From: Streptosporangium pseudovulgare
Lineage (GTDB): Bacteria > Actinomycetota > Actinomycetes > Streptosporangiales > Streptosporangiaceae
Direction: 5' to 3'
Assembly (NCBI RefSeq): GCF_014648055.1
Contig: NZ_BMQJ01000011.1
Coordinates: 62,001-126,000, forward strand
Length of the DNA stretch: 64,000 nt
In this document: positions 1 through 8,859 of the stretch, in pieces
Layout: every line of letters begins with the position of its first letter
Numbering within the stretch: position 1 is the first letter of the stretch
Translations under genes and position numbers: made by a program
Notes under the pieces: generated by a model
Database searches by the model: none
Told to the model about the DNA's origin: nothing
What the model saw: only the letters and a program-made list of their open reading frames with translations

Positions 1-526
1 CCAGCCGCTGGCGCATGCCCAGCGAGTAGGCCCGGTAACGCTTGCCGGCCGCGGCGGTCAGGCCCACCCGTTCCAGGGCGTGCCCGATCCGGGCCGTGGC
101 CGTGCGCGGGTCGGCCGCCGGGTCGGCGGCGTCGTAGCGGCGCAGGTTGGCCTCACCCGTCAGGTACGGGTAGAACGCGGGCCCCTCGACCACCGCCCCC
201 ACCCGCGGCAGCACCGTGGTCATCCCGTCCGGCATCGGCCGGCCGAGCAGCTCCCACGTCCCGGCCGTCGGCGTGACCAGGCCGAGCAGCATGCGGATGG
301 TGGTGGTCTTGCCCGAGCCGTTCGGCCCGAGGAAACCGAAGACCGAGCCCCCGGGCACGGCCAGGTCGAGGGCGTCCACGGCGACCTGGCCGCCGCGGAA
401 CCGCTTGGTCAGCCCGCGGGTGACGATCGAGCACTCCTCCGGCGCGGGCCCCGCGCCGCGGGGAGCGACGGAGCGCTCCCCGCGGCGGCCCGCCAGGAGG
501 CCGGTGTCTCCTGGCATGTCGCTCAC
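1..526 (-). CDS. ABC transporter ATP-binding protein (C-terminus beyond window)
   Basis: ATPase subunit of an ABC-2 type exporter; it would hydrolyse ATP at the inner face of the membrane. The reading frame starts at a GTG (526-524) and runs off the window start. It shows a Walker A of the form GPNGSGKTTT about 70 residues in, and a Q-loop region. The ABC signature lies near or beyond the edge. The first 35 residues are a low-complexity extension. The GTG overlaps the TGA of the upstream LolA-like gene (GTGA), so the two are translationally coupled; the permease is presumably next, outside the window. What is exported cannot be told. Confidence 0.9.
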   Translation of the reverse strand, partial: MSDMPGDTGLLAGRRGERSVAPRGAGPAPEECSIVTRGLTKRFRGGQVAVDALDLAVPGGSVFGFLGPNGSGKTTTIRMLLGLVTPTAGTWELLGRPMPDGMTTVLPRVGAVVEGPAFYPYLTGEANLRRYDAADPAADPRTATARIGHALERVGLTAAAGKRYRAYSLGMRQRL

Positions 527-1692
527 TTCTGCCCGGCCACCTCGGTCAGTTTCTCCGGGGTGACGGCGCCGACCAGCAGCCGGCCGTCGTCGGTCAGCAG
601 GGCGGAGACCAGCTTGGTCCGGACGACCCTGCCGCTGCCCCACGGGCCGCTGACGGGCTGGGCGGACTTCAGCACGGCGTCGACGACGGCGCCGACGCCC
701 TGACCGCCGTCCTGCCTGGGAGCCCGGCCGCCCGGCAACTCCTGGTCCGCCGGCGGGAGCTGCCGTTTGAGGTCCTGCTCGGAGAAGGGCAGCACCGCCA
801 CCGCGGTCCAGCCCTCGCCGACGATCTTGGCCTCCTCCTTGATGCCCTCGGCCCGCTCGGCCCGCTTGCCGGCCACGGCGGTGAGGTCGTCGATCCGCTT
901 CTCCTCGACCTTGGCGCCCGGGGGCGGGGTGAAGGTGAAGTTGCCGGGTGCGGGCGGGGTGAAGGCGACGGAGGTGAAGCCCACCTCGAAGGCGGGCTCG
1001 GCGGCGCTCTTGGCGTAGACCTGGACCCGCAGCGGGATGAGGGTCTCCCCGTCGAGTGCCAGCCTGACCTCGCGCACCAGGGACGAGGCGTCCTTCGGCG
1101 CGAAGGTGAGCTGGTAGGCCGCGCGGTCGGCGACCCGCTCGGTGTTGGTCACGCCGACCGCGGTGCCGGGCTTGGACAGCAGCTCGTCGGCGAGCTGCTG
1201 CGGGGTGACGGCCGTGGGCGCGGCCGTCTCGGGACGCGCGGCCGCCTCGGTGTCGCCGGTGATCCGGGTGGCCTTCTCGGCGTCGCTCTCCCACAGCCAC
1301 ACCTGGCCGCCGTTGACGATCAGGTCGGTCTCGCTCATCCGCCCCGGCAGGGCGAACCGCATCCGGTCGGCTCCGCCGTACCAGACCTTCAGCTCGTGGG
1401 AGCCGGTGAGCAGGGCGGCGGGCGAGGTGCCGCCGAGGCCGGCCATGTCCGGCAGTCCCGGCAGGCCGAAGGAGGCGGTCTGCACGAGCGTGCCCGACAT
1501 GGGCTTCGGGCCGGACTTGGCGGCCTGGACGGCGTCGGCCAGCAACTGGTTCGCGGTGCGTTCGGGCAGCGTCGGGTCGCCCTGGACCGCGGCGATGACC
1601 GGACCGGCGCCGACGGCCGCGGCGACCACCGCCATCGCGGCGACCGGCACACCCCACCTCACGGCCCGGCCCCGCATCGTTCGCTGTGACAT
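523..1692 (-). CDS. LolA/RseB-like exported protein (DUF2092 type)
   Basis: 389-residue exported protein. The N-terminus has a basic stretch, then a hydrophobic segment (about residues 13-35) that reads as a signal peptide or anchor. The rest has the beta-rich pattern of the LolA/LppX/RseB fold, with a conserved VWLWESD-type strand and a PPPGAKVEE-type strand. LolA-fold proteins bind lipids or sense envelope state. In actinomycetes such genes often sit beside an ABC-2 exporter and a two-component system, as here. It is coupled to the downstream ATPase and divergent from the response regulator, which probably controls it. The ligand is unknown. Confidence 0.8.
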   Translation of the reverse strand: MSQRTMRGRAVRWGVPVAAMAVVAAAVGAGPVIAAVQGDPTLPERTANQLLADAVQAAKSGPKPMSGTLVQTASFGLPGLPDMAGLGGTSPAALLTGSHELKVWYGGADRMRFALPGRMSETDLIVNGGQVWLWESDAEKATRITGDTEAAARPETAAPTAVTPQQLADELLSKPGTAVGVTNTERVADRAAYQLTFAPKDASSLVREVRLALDGETLIPLRVQVYAKSAAEPAFEVGFTSVAFTPPAPGNFTFTPPPGAKVEEKRIDDLTAVAGKRAERAEGIKEEAKIVGEGWTAVAVLPFSEQDLKRQLPPADQELPGGRAPRQDGGQGVGAVVDAVLKSAQPVSGPWGSGRVVRTKLVSALLTDDGRLLVGAVTPEKLTEVAGQK

Positions 1693-1759
1693 ATCACTCC
1701 TTAACGGTATTGCTTCATTGCCTGCACCGTCAGCCTGCGCGAACGACCCTGTGCCGAGG

Positions 1760-1805
1760 CTGAGACAGACTGAGAGGGCTCACAGGGTTCTCAGCCGCCT
1801 CTCAG
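1760..1805. promoter_or_regulatory. Paired direct and inverted CTGAGA/TCTCAG repeats in divergent promoter
   Basis: Two CTGAGA copies begin at 1760 and 1770, followed by two TCTCAG copies (the inverse) at 1789 and 1800. Direct repeats spaced by about one helical turn are the usual binding pattern of OmpR/PhoB-family regulators. They sit between the LolA-like gene and the response regulator, so autoregulation plus control of the exporter operon is the natural reading. The assignment to this regulator is inference. Confidence 0.55.
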
Positions 1806-1850
1806 GACGGTCGGCGGAAAATGGGGCGACCGAACATCAGAGGAGGCGGA

Positions 1851-2525
1851 ATGCGGGTTCTCGTCGTGGAGGACGAGCGGCGGATGGCGGCCGCCCTCCA
1901 GCGCGGCCTGCAGGCCGAGGGGTTCGCGGTGGACCTCGCGCACGACGGCCACGACGGCCTGCACCTGGCCAGGCACGGCGACTACGACGTGGTCGTGCTG
2001 GACATCATGCTGCCCGGCCTGTCCGGCTACAACGTCTGCAAGGCGCTGCGGGCCGAGGAGAACTGGGTGCCGATCCTGATGCTGTCGGCCAAGGACGGCG
2101 AGTACGACATGGCCGACGGGCTCGACCTGGGCGCCGACGACTACCTGACCAAGCCGTTCTCCTACGTCGTGCTGGTGGCCAGGCTGCGGGCGCTGCTGCG
2201 GCGCGGCGCGGGCCGCCGCCCCGCGGTGCTGCAGGCGGGCGACCTGTCGCTCGACCCGGCCCGGCGGCGGGTCGCCCGGGGCGAGACGCCGGTCGAGCTG
2301 ACACCCCGGGAGTTCGCGCTGCTGGAGTACCTCATGCGCCGCCGTGACGAGGTGGTCTCCAAGTCGGAGATCCTGGAGCACGTCTGGGACACCTTCGACA
2401 CCGACCCCAACGTCGTCGAGGTGTACGTGGGCTACCTGCGTCGCAAGATCGACGTGCCGTTCTCCCGGAACGCGCTGCGGACCGTGCGCGGCGCCGGCTA
2501 CCGGCTGTCCGGCGATGGCGGCTGA
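1851..2525 (+). CDS. OmpR-family response regulator
   Basis: Two-component DNA-binding response regulator of 224 residues. It has a receiver domain (about 1-115) with acidic pocket E7/D8, phospho-acceptor D50 in VVVLDIMLPG and the conserved Lys in LTKPFS. A C-terminal winged helix (about 125-220) has the TPREFALLEYL and RRKID motifs typical of the OmpR/PhoB class. I chose the ATG at 1851 because AGGAGG lies 4 bases upstream; an in-frame ATG at 1821 has no such site. The stop overlaps the start of the sensor kinase, so the two form a coupled pair. It probably acts on the repeats at 1760-1805. Confidence 0.93.
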   Translation: MRVLVVEDERRMAAALQRGLQAEGFAVDLAHDGHDGLHLARHGDYDVVVLDIMLPGLSGYNVCKALRAEENWVPILMLSAKDGEYDMADGLDLGADDYLTKPFSYVVLVARLRALLRRGAGRRPAVLQAGDLSLDPARRRVARGETPVELTPREFALLEYLMRRRDEVVSKSEILEHVWDTFDTDPNVVEVYVGYLRRKIDVPFSRNALRTVRGAGYRLSGDGG

Positions 2526-4035
2526 CCCGCCCGCACGCGGCCCGGCGCGCCCGCCCGGCGCCGCGCCCGACCAGGCCCGGCCGTCCGGCACCGCGACCGG
2601 CCCAGCGCGTCCGGCCGGTGCCGTGGCCAGCCCCGCGGACCCCGACGCCGCCACCGGCCGCGCCGCACGGCGCGGGCGGCGCGCGGGCTGGTGGCGGCGC
2701 AAGAGCCTGCGGTTCCGGCTGACCGCGGTGGCCTCGGCCGTGCTCGCGGTGGCGCTGGCCGCCTCCGCCTACGTGCTGGTGGGCGTGCTCGGCCGGGCCC
2801 TGATCGCCGGCACCGACGACGCGATCCACCAGCGGGCCAGGGAGGTCGTCTCACTGGCCGACGCCGGACGGCTGCCGGTCGAGATGACCTCGCCGGACGG
2901 CGTCCTGGTGCAGGTGATCGACGCGGCGGGCCGGATCACCCACGCCACCCCCGGCACCGACCGGCTCCTGCCGCTGCTGGACGCCGGGGAACGTGCCACG
3001 GCGATCGCGCGGGGCGGCGCCGGGTTCGTGGACGGCGGGCCGTACGGGATCCCGCACGTGCTGCGGGTCCGGGTGCTCAGCGCCGACCAGGGCCGGACGG
3101 TGATCGCCGCCCGCCCGTTCAGCGAGGTGCAGACCAGCGTCAACACCGCCGCGCACGTGCTGCTCGTCGGAACCCCGCTGCTGCTGGTGCTGCTCGCCGG
3201 GGTGAGCTGGGTGATCGTCGGCGGGACGCTGCGGCCCATCGCGGCGCTGCGCCGGGGCGCGGAGGAGATCACCGACACCGCCCGCTCCCGGCGGCTGCCG
3301 GTGCCGGAGTCCCGCGACGAGGTGCACAGCCTGGCCGTCACCCTCAACGACATGCTGGCCCGGCTGGAGAAGGCCGACGCCCGCCAGCGGGCCCTGGTCT
3401 CCGACGCCGCGCACGAGCTGCGCAGCCCCCTGGCCAGCATCCGCCTCCAGCTGGAGGTGGCGCTCGGCCACCCCGAGGGGCAGGACTGGCGGGAGACCGC
3501 CGAGGGCGTGCTGGAGGACACCATGCGCCTGGCCCGGCTGGCCGAGGACCTCCTCGCGCTGGCCCGGCTGGACGAACGCGGCGGCGCCCTGGCCCGCCGG
3601 GAACCGGTGGAGCTGGACCGGCTGGTCCCCCAGACCGTCGAACGGTACGGCGAGGCCGTCACGATGCGGGTCTCCCCCGTCCCGGACGGCGCGATCGTGG
3701 TGACCGGGGACGCGCTCGACCTGGGACGGGTGCTGGTCAACCTGGTGGACAACGCGCTGCGGCACACCGTCTCGCCGGTCGTGGTCGGATTGCGCACCGA
3801 GGGGGCCGACGCCGTGCTGACCGTCACCGACGACGGCTCCGGCATCCCCGAGGCCGACCGGGAGCGGGTCTTCGACCGCTTCACCCGCCTGGACAGCGCC
3901 CGCAGCCGCGACCACGGCGGCGCCGGGCTGGGCCTGGCGATCGTCCGGGAGACCGTCCACGCCCACGGCGGCGCGGTCACCCTGGAGGACGCCGCCCCGG
4001 GCCTGCGAGCGGTCGTCCGTCTCCCGCTGTCCTGA
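2515..4035 (+). CDS. Sensor histidine kinase
   Basis: Membrane histidine kinase of 506 residues, partner of the preceding regulator. An unusually long Ala/Pro/Arg-rich cytoplasmic N-terminus (about 60 residues) precedes TM1. Next come an extracytoplasmic sensor region, TM2 (LLVLLAGVSWVIVGGT), a HAMP linker, and a HisKA domain with H300 in DAAHELRSPLAS. The HATPase domain carries the N box (NLVDNALRH), G1 (DDGSGIP) and G2 (GGAGLGLAI). The ATG at 2515 lies 11 bases inside the regulator gene. The signal sensed is unknown; the link to an exporter and a LolA-like protein suggests envelope or drug stress. Confidence 0.92.
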   Translation: MAADPPARGPARPPGAAPDQARPSGTATGPARPAGAVASPADPDAATGRAARRGRRAGWWRRKSLRFRLTAVASAVLAVALAASAYVLVGVLGRALIAGTDDAIHQRAREVVSLADAGRLPVEMTSPDGVLVQVIDAAGRITHATPGTDRLLPLLDAGERATAIARGGAGFVDGGPYGIPHVLRVRVLSADQGRTVIAARPFSEVQTSVNTAAHVLLVGTPLLLVLLAGVSWVIVGGTLRPIAALRRGAEEITDTARSRRLPVPESRDEVHSLAVTLNDMLARLEKADARQRALVSDAAHELRSPLASIRLQLEVALGHPEGQDWRETAEGVLEDTMRLARLAEDLLALARLDERGGALARREPVELDRLVPQTVERYGEAVTMRVSPVPDGAIVVTGDALDLGRVLVNLVDNALRHTVSPVVVGLRTEGADAVLTVTDDGSGIPEADRERVFDRFTRLDSARSRDHGGAGLGLAIVRETVHAHGGAVTLEDAAPGLRAVVRLPLS

Positions 4036-4349
4036 GCGGCTGGCCTCGCTGTAGGGGTAGACCAGGTGAAAGGGACAGCCTCTTGGTCACGGCGGTGTGC
4101 ACGCGAGGACTACGGCTCCAACATGGCGGGACAAGTCCGGCGCAATAACGATCATTCAGGCGTGTTCGCAGGCGGAACTACTAGATATCATGCCATGTCA
4201 ACCCACTGCCCCCTTCGGGGTACTTGGTCCACGGGCCCTGCCGCTCTCAGACCCCGGGATCCGCTTCGCGGCCGCGGACTGACCACTTCCCTGGCAGATG
4301 CCGGTCTCATAACATGATCATAACCGCATTCGACCATGGAGGTTCTCGC
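4036..4349. other. Intergenic stretch, 314 bp, start of island
   Basis: No convincing gene is present. Base composition drops compared with the flanking operon, especially around 4140-4200 and 4305-4335, where AT-rich words such as ACTAGATATCATG and ATGATCAT occur. This is the likely promoter region of the Trypco2/protease genes, but I could not fix a -35/-10 pair with confidence. It appears to mark the left border of foreign-looking DNA. Confidence 0.4.
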
Positions 4350-4673
4350 ATGGAGATTGCACTCGCCGATGCCGTAGGAGCGGTTCGCGAGCAACTGTTG
4401 GAGGCCGTCCGGCGCGCCGAGGGAGAAGATCTCGTGTTCGAGGTAGGCCCCATCGAGCTGGAGTTCTCCGTCCAGTTACGCAAGGAGGGGCAAGGCAAGT
4501 TCGGCGTCAAGGTGTTCGCGGTTTCGGCGGAGGCAGGAGGAGGCATCTCCAAGGAGAGCACGCATCGTATTCAGGTGACGCTGGTGCCTCAGAGGTCGGA
4601 CGGCTCTGATGTACACATCGCTGGCTCAGCGCGGAAAGACGGGCAGGCCGACCGCCCGAGGTTGGGCCGATAA
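4350..4673 (+). CDS. Trypco2-domain protein
   Basis: 107-residue protein matching the trypsin-co-occurring domain 2 family. The opening helix (IALADAVGAVREQLLEAVRR) is followed by strands with the FEVGPIELEF pattern, a KFGVKVF strand and a terminal RIQVTLVPQ strand. The family was named because it sits beside trypsin-like protease genes in predicted conflict systems; its biochemical role is not established, and a regulatory or sensor role is inferred. I chose the ATG at 4350 because GGAGG lies 7 bases upstream. Only 3 bases separate the stop from the protease-NTPase start. The Lys/Arg-rich tail (last 25 residues) looks disordered. Confidence 0.85.
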   Translation: MEIALADAVGAVREQLLEAVRRAEGEDLVFEVGPIELEFSVQLRKEGQGKFGVKVFAVSAEAGGGISKESTHRIQVTLVPQRSDGSDVHIAGSARKDGQADRPRLGR

Positions 4674-4676
4674 CTG

Positions 4677-7600
4677 ATGGAGCCGCAGGCCGTCGTAGAG
4701 CTCCAGTACAAGAACGGTCGCGGATCCGGCTACGCCATCGCCCCCCGGCTCGTCCTCTCGGCCGCGCACGCGGTGCCCGGGCTGCGGCAGGGGGTGCGCG
4801 TCCAGACCGAATCCGGCGCCTATCAGGGCCTGGTGATCTGGCGGGGCGCAGACCCTGTTGACGCAGCACTGGTCGAGATCGTCGATCCGGCGTGGCCTGC
4901 TGCCTTCCCATCCCCTGTGCGGTGGGGGCGGATCATCACCGTACGACAGGAAATCCCGTGCACGGCGTGGGGTTTTCCCGCATTCATGCAACCTGACGGC
5001 AACCGCGAGGTGAGCCAGGCGCCTGGGACGCTCAATCCGGGAGACGGTCGCCTGAGCGATCGGTACGTGTTCAACGTCGCCCCCCATCCGCCTGGTCCCG
5101 TCAAGAATGAGAAGTCGCCGTGGTCCGGGATGTCCGGCGCGAGCCTGTTCTGCGGCGACCTGCTGACCGGCATTCTGATCTTGGACAAGCGGTACACGCG
5201 CAATGCCCGGCTGGAGGCTCTTCCCGCGTACGCGCTTCACGCCGATCCAGGATTCCGCGAGGTGGCCGCCCGGTTCGACGTCAGGACAGGGGAACTAGAG
5301 GCCGTCGAGCTCAGCCACCTGAGCGATCCGATGATCCCCGCGGCACGCTCGCCGTCCTGGCTGCTCAGGGCGGACCAGGAGATCGTCCGGTTCCGGGGGC
5401 GCGAGGACCTGCTCCGAGACCTCGTGGATTGGGTCGACGGTTCCGGATTCGCCGCGCGGCTCCTGCATGGCCCCGGCGGCCAGGGGAAAACACGGCTGGC
5501 GAAGGAGCTCGCCGGGCGGCTCCAGCGGGATCGCTGGACCGTGGCATGGGTCAGCGCGGACATCGACGCCGCGGAGCTGGACGTCGTGGCCGACGTGCGC
5601 GAGCCCTTGCTGCTCATCGTCGACTACGCCGAGAGCCGCCTGGAGCACCTGCGCGCCCTCCTGCGCGCGTGCGCTCGCCGGAGCCAGGCCCGCTCACCGC
5701 TGCGGCTCCTGCTGCTCGCGCGCTCGGCCGGTGACTGGTGGAAGCAGACGCAGCGGGTCACCTCCCATACGGAAGCGCTCCTTCAAGGGGCGCCGGTAAC
5801 CGAGCTGGCCCCCGTTGACGCCGATGCGGCGGGGCGGCACGAAGCCTACGAAGAAGCCCTGCAGGACTTCGCTGCCGCCCTGGCGATGCTCCCCGGGTAC
5901 GACGATATCGATTGGTATGGCCTGGCCGCGAACCTCGTACAGCCCGGTGATGTCGAGCGCTCGATGCTGGGCATCCACATGACGGCGCTCGCCGACCTCC
6001 TGGACGCGGCGTTCGGGCGCCCTCTCCAGGACGCCGATGTTCCGGAGGATCGGATCCTGAACCATGAGGCGCGCTACTGGGACGCGACCGCGCGGGGGCT
6101 TGAGTCCCGATTACGGCGCCAAGCCCTCGTGGCGACGTTCCTCGCGGGAGTCCACGACGAGGATGAGGCCGAGCGGCTGCTGCGGCACGCAGACAACCAG
6201 GAACAGGTCCGCGAGTGGCTGAGCAGCCTATACCCAGTACGTCATGCGCCGTGGGGCGCCCTCCAGCCCGACCGCCTCGTGGAGCGCTTCCTGGGGCTGG
6301 AACTACTCGAATCCACGCGTATTGCCGACCTGTTCGTCGAGCTCGCCACCGACCGCCAGCTCCATCAGATGATGGACACGTTCGCGCGGGCCGCCACACA
6401 TCCCTCCTTCGGTACGGCGTTGCACGCGGTGCTGGCCGCGTTCGTTGCCCGGCACAAAGACCAGCTGGCCAGGTTCGCCGTCCAGGTGGCCACCTGGACG
6501 CGCGCGCCCGAGCCGCTGGTGGCGACCCTCTGGCAGGTCGCCGAGACGAGTGACACCGCCTTCCTGGCCCAGTTGGAGCGGGCGACGCCCCAGCAAACGC
6601 AGATCCTGGCCGATTGGGCGCTCGACGTCGCCACGAAGGCCGTGCGGCCGACGGATCCGCTGAGCCTGAGTCGCCTGGCCTTCCGGCAGGTCTGGGTCGG
6701 GAACTACGACCAGGCGCGGGAGACCTCACGGCGCGCTGTCCGGCGTCTCAGCTGGCTGGCAGGCTGGGACCGCATGTGGAAACAGCCCGGTGCCGCACGT
6801 TCGCACGCCATCGCGCTGAGCGACACGCTGATCCTCCAGGCGAGATGCACCTATCGGACCGGCAACAGCGCTGGGGCCGTGTCACTGTGCCTGAGGGCCC
6901 TACGCGTGCACAGGGCACTGATGCGGCGCGTGGGCGAGCAGGACTACCTGCTCAGCCTCGCCGGCTGTCTCGTGGATCTCGTCGATTACCTGAAGGCGCT
7001 CAACCGCTTGTTCCTGGCGGACCTCGCCATCGAGGCGCTCGTAGTGGTCAACGAACGACGTACCCTCCTCGACCCCTCCTCACGTTCGGCCGCGGCCTCG
7101 GCCCTGCTGGCCATGGGGCACAACGGCCGTGACGCACACCCAGACCGAGTGCTCGAGGCCAGTGCCAGGTCGGTCGTGCTGTTCCAGGCGCTGATGGAGG
7201 AGGCGCCCGACGCGTACCTGCCCGACTTCGTGAAGGCTCTGAGCAACCACGTGCTCAACCTGTTGGCGAACGGGCACCACCAGGAGGCCGCCGCCACCTT
7301 CGCTGAGACGAGCGACGTCGTGGGGAAGCTGGACCACCACTCTTCCCATCGCAGCGTGCTCGCGGAGGCGCTGGCCCTGCATGGCTACTGCCTCTACAAG
7401 GTCGGCGACCAACGGCAGGCACTGGACCTCGCCGCGCGGGTGGTCGACATGTACCGATCGCTCGCTGGAGAACGTGACACCTGGTTGGCGCCCATGCTCG
7501 CCGACGCGCTGGTACAACACGCCTTCCAGCTCGAGCTCGCCGAACAGCAGGAACAGGCGCAGAAACTGCTCGATGAGGCGATCGGCACCTTCCGCGCTCT

Positions 7601-8141
7601 TGCCCGGCTTTCGCTGGTCGAGTACGGGCCTTCCCTGGTGCGGACGCTCGTCTCCACGACGATCTTGGCTGCAGCAGCAGGACTTGCGGCCAAGGCCGTG
7701 GAAACAGCAGAGGAAGCGACCCACACCTTCGGCCGCCTGGCCAGGAGAAAGGCGCCCACCCTTCCGCTCGGGAGCCACCTGCAGCTCATGGAGGCGGTGG
7801 ACGTCCTGCGGGAGCTGGGCCACGAGCATGAAGCGGAGAAGGTCGCCGCCTGCAGGGAAAAGCTGTTCTGGTTCGAGTACGGCCGGGGCGGCCGCCGGGC
7901 GGCTCCCGCGTGGCGGGCGGGTTGGCAGCATGGAGTGAAACGCGGGCGCATCAACCTACTGATCTTCATCATGGCGCATGAAAGCGTCCTCCGGGACCAT
8001 CCTGCTGATCCCGATCACTTGCCTCACGCATTCCTCAAGGACTTCAAGCGGCGGCGACGGAATGCGCAGATCGAGTTCAAGGCCTACGAGCTGTCGCGCT
8101 CGATCTCGCACTTCTTCGGGGACTTCACGCCGTTTCCGTAG
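4677..8141 (+). CDS. Trypsin-like protease / STAND NTPase / TPR fusion
   Basis: 1154-residue protein with three parts. Residues 1-175 form a trypsin-like serine protease with H31 (SAAHAV), D62 (DAALVEI) and S153 (GMSGAS), a complete apparent triad. Residues 235-560 form a STAND-type P-loop NTPase: an FRGREDLLRDL lead-in, Walker A GPGGQGKT (265-272), Walker B LLLIVDYAE (D316), and an RLLLLARS sensor strand. Residues 620-1090 are helical repeats of TPR type; a charged tail follows. STAND-TPR proteins act as switches: the repeats sense a ligand, the NTPase oligomerises and the effector is released. Here the effector would be proteolysis. With Trypco2 upstream, this matches predicted actinobacterial conflict systems. 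Codon choice is less GC-biased than in neighbours, suggesting transfer. Target and trigger are unknown. Confidence 0.88.
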   Translation: MEPQAVVELQYKNGRGSGYAIAPRLVLSAAHAVPGLRQGVRVQTESGAYQGLVIWRGADPVDAALVEIVDPAWPAAFPSPVRWGRIITVRQEIPCTAWGFPAFMQPDGNREVSQAPGTLNPGDGRLSDRYVFNVAPHPPGPVKNEKSPWSGMSGASLFCGDLLTGILILDKRYTRNARLEALPAYALHADPGFREVAARFDVRTGELEAVELSHLSDPMIPAARSPSWLLRADQEIVRFRGREDLLRDLVDWVDGSGFAARLLHGPGGQGKTRLAKELAGRLQRDRWTVAWVSADIDAAELDVVADVREPLLLIVDYAESRLEHLRALLRACARRSQARSPLRLLLLARSAGDWWKQTQRVTSHTEALLQGAPVTELAPVDADAAGRHEAYEEALQDFAAALAMLPGYDDIDWYGLAANLVQPGDVERSMLGIHMTALADLLDAAFGRPLQDADVPEDRILNHEARYWDATARGLESRLRRQALVATFLAGVHDEDEAERLLRHADNQEQVREWLSSLYPVRHAPWGALQPDRLVERFLGLELLESTRIADLFVELATDRQLHQMMDTFARAATHPSFGTALHAVLAAFVARHKDQLARFAVQVATWTRAPEPLVATLWQVAETSDTAFLAQLERATPQQTQILADWALDVATKAVRPTDPLSLSRLAFRQVWVGNYDQARETSRRAVRRLSWLAGWDRMWKQPGAARSHAIALSDTLILQARCTYRTGNSAGAVSLCLRALRVHRALMRRVGEQDYLLSLAGCLVDLVDYLKALNRLFLADLAIEALVVVNERRTLLDPSSRSAAASALLAMGHNGRDAHPDRVLEASARSVVLFQALMEEAPDAYLPDFVKALSNHVLNLLANGHHQEAAATFAETSDVVGKLDHHSSHRSVLAEALALHGYCLYKVGDQRQALDLAARVVDMYRSLAGERDTWLAPMLADALVQHAFQLELAEQQEQAQKLLDEAIGTFRALARLSLVEYGPSLVRTLVSTTILAAAAGLAAKAVETAEEATHTFGRLARRKAPTLPLGSHLQLMEAVDVLRELGHEHEAEKVAACREKLFWFEYGRGGRRAAPAWRAGWQHGVKRGRINLLIFIMAHESVLRDHPADPDHLPHAFLKDFKRRRRNAQIEFKAYELSRSISHFFGDFTPFP

Positions 8142-8142
8142 C

Positions 8143-8365
8143 TTCGGCCCGAAACCTCGTGGCAGTCGGAGATGACCAGCTGAACGCCGGACAGACCGCG
8201 GGCGACCAGGACACGCACGTAGACGGTATGGCCGCCCTCGCGCCCCATCTGGGTCAGCGCGTCCAGTGAGACGAGGGTGCATAGGCCGACATCGAGCGCC
8301 CGGGGCGGAACGCGTCGACCTGCTCATCGAGCGTCTTGGCCACCCGGCTGACAGATGCGCTTCCC
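8143..8365 (-). pseudogene. Decayed IS256-family transposase fragment
   Basis: Reading leftward, the minus strand encodes VSRVAKTLDEQVDAFR. After a frame change it gives ALDVGLCTLVSLDALTQ then REGGHTVYVRVLVA, and then RGLSGVQLVISDCHE directly. These are ordered pieces of IS256/Mutator-type transposases, whose usual text is close to SRPLDAGPYTFVWVDALTQKVREGG..., with about 30 residues missing between the last two pieces. At least one frameshift and one internal deletion make it inactive. It directly follows the protease-NTPase gene, so mobile DNA has visited the island. Confidence 0.75.
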
Positions 8366-8859
8366 GCACCCGTTCGTACCCACTGGCGGATCCCGCGATC
8401 AACCGGTGCCTGACTCCATCCTGACGGTCGAACTGGTCTTTGCCTCCGGGCAGCAGCGATGGAGCCGTGCCCACTGCGCCCGGCCACGACACACCTTTGA
8501 TCACCACTTCGAAACAGCCGCTAGTGCCGGTGTCGGAGGCGGTCGCAACCGCTCGTTGCGCTGTACGGCGCGAACGTCCGCATCACCCTCGACGGGACGA
8601 TCCACCTGTGACGCGGCCGATGGAAGGCCGTCATCAGTTGGCCTCCGGGAAGCACGAAAAGCGCTCCGCTCCTCCACGGAGCAGCTGGGCGCCTCGTCGT
8701 ACGGGGTCACGCCCCTGCGTCGGCGCGCACGTGACGCTCACCCTGCGGCGACCCGACCACGGCTCCGGCGTGGGGTCGGCCCGTCCGTGACCATGGCCCC
8801 GCATTGGTTAAGAAGGCGTCATACACATCGGAGACCATGTTTTTTCTGCCCGTCGTCCG
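8366..8859. other. Non-coding stretch, about 490 bp
   Basis: No frame here shows a recognisable protein, a credible ribosome site or actinomycete codon bias. It probably includes further decayed sequence beyond the transposase fragment. I see nothing else in it. Confidence 0.4.

Noticed and set aside
80..2347. Several long open frames antisense to the LolA-like, regulator and kinase genes
   Set aside because: They are GC-driven shadows: Arg/Ala/Pro-rich, without family motifs, and the opposite frames carry clear domains.
4055..4082. AGACCAGGT word similar to the repeat family at 18456
   Set aside because: Only nine bases agree and the flanks differ, so it is probably chance.
2691..4148. A 485-codon plus-strand frame overlapping the histidine kinase
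   Set aside because: It is extremely Arg/Gly/Pro-rich and out of frame with the recognised HisKA and HATPase motifs.
4066..4317. Short plus-strand frames in the gap before the Trypco2 gene
   Set aside because: No ribosome site, no family resemblance and no codon bias; treated as promoter region.
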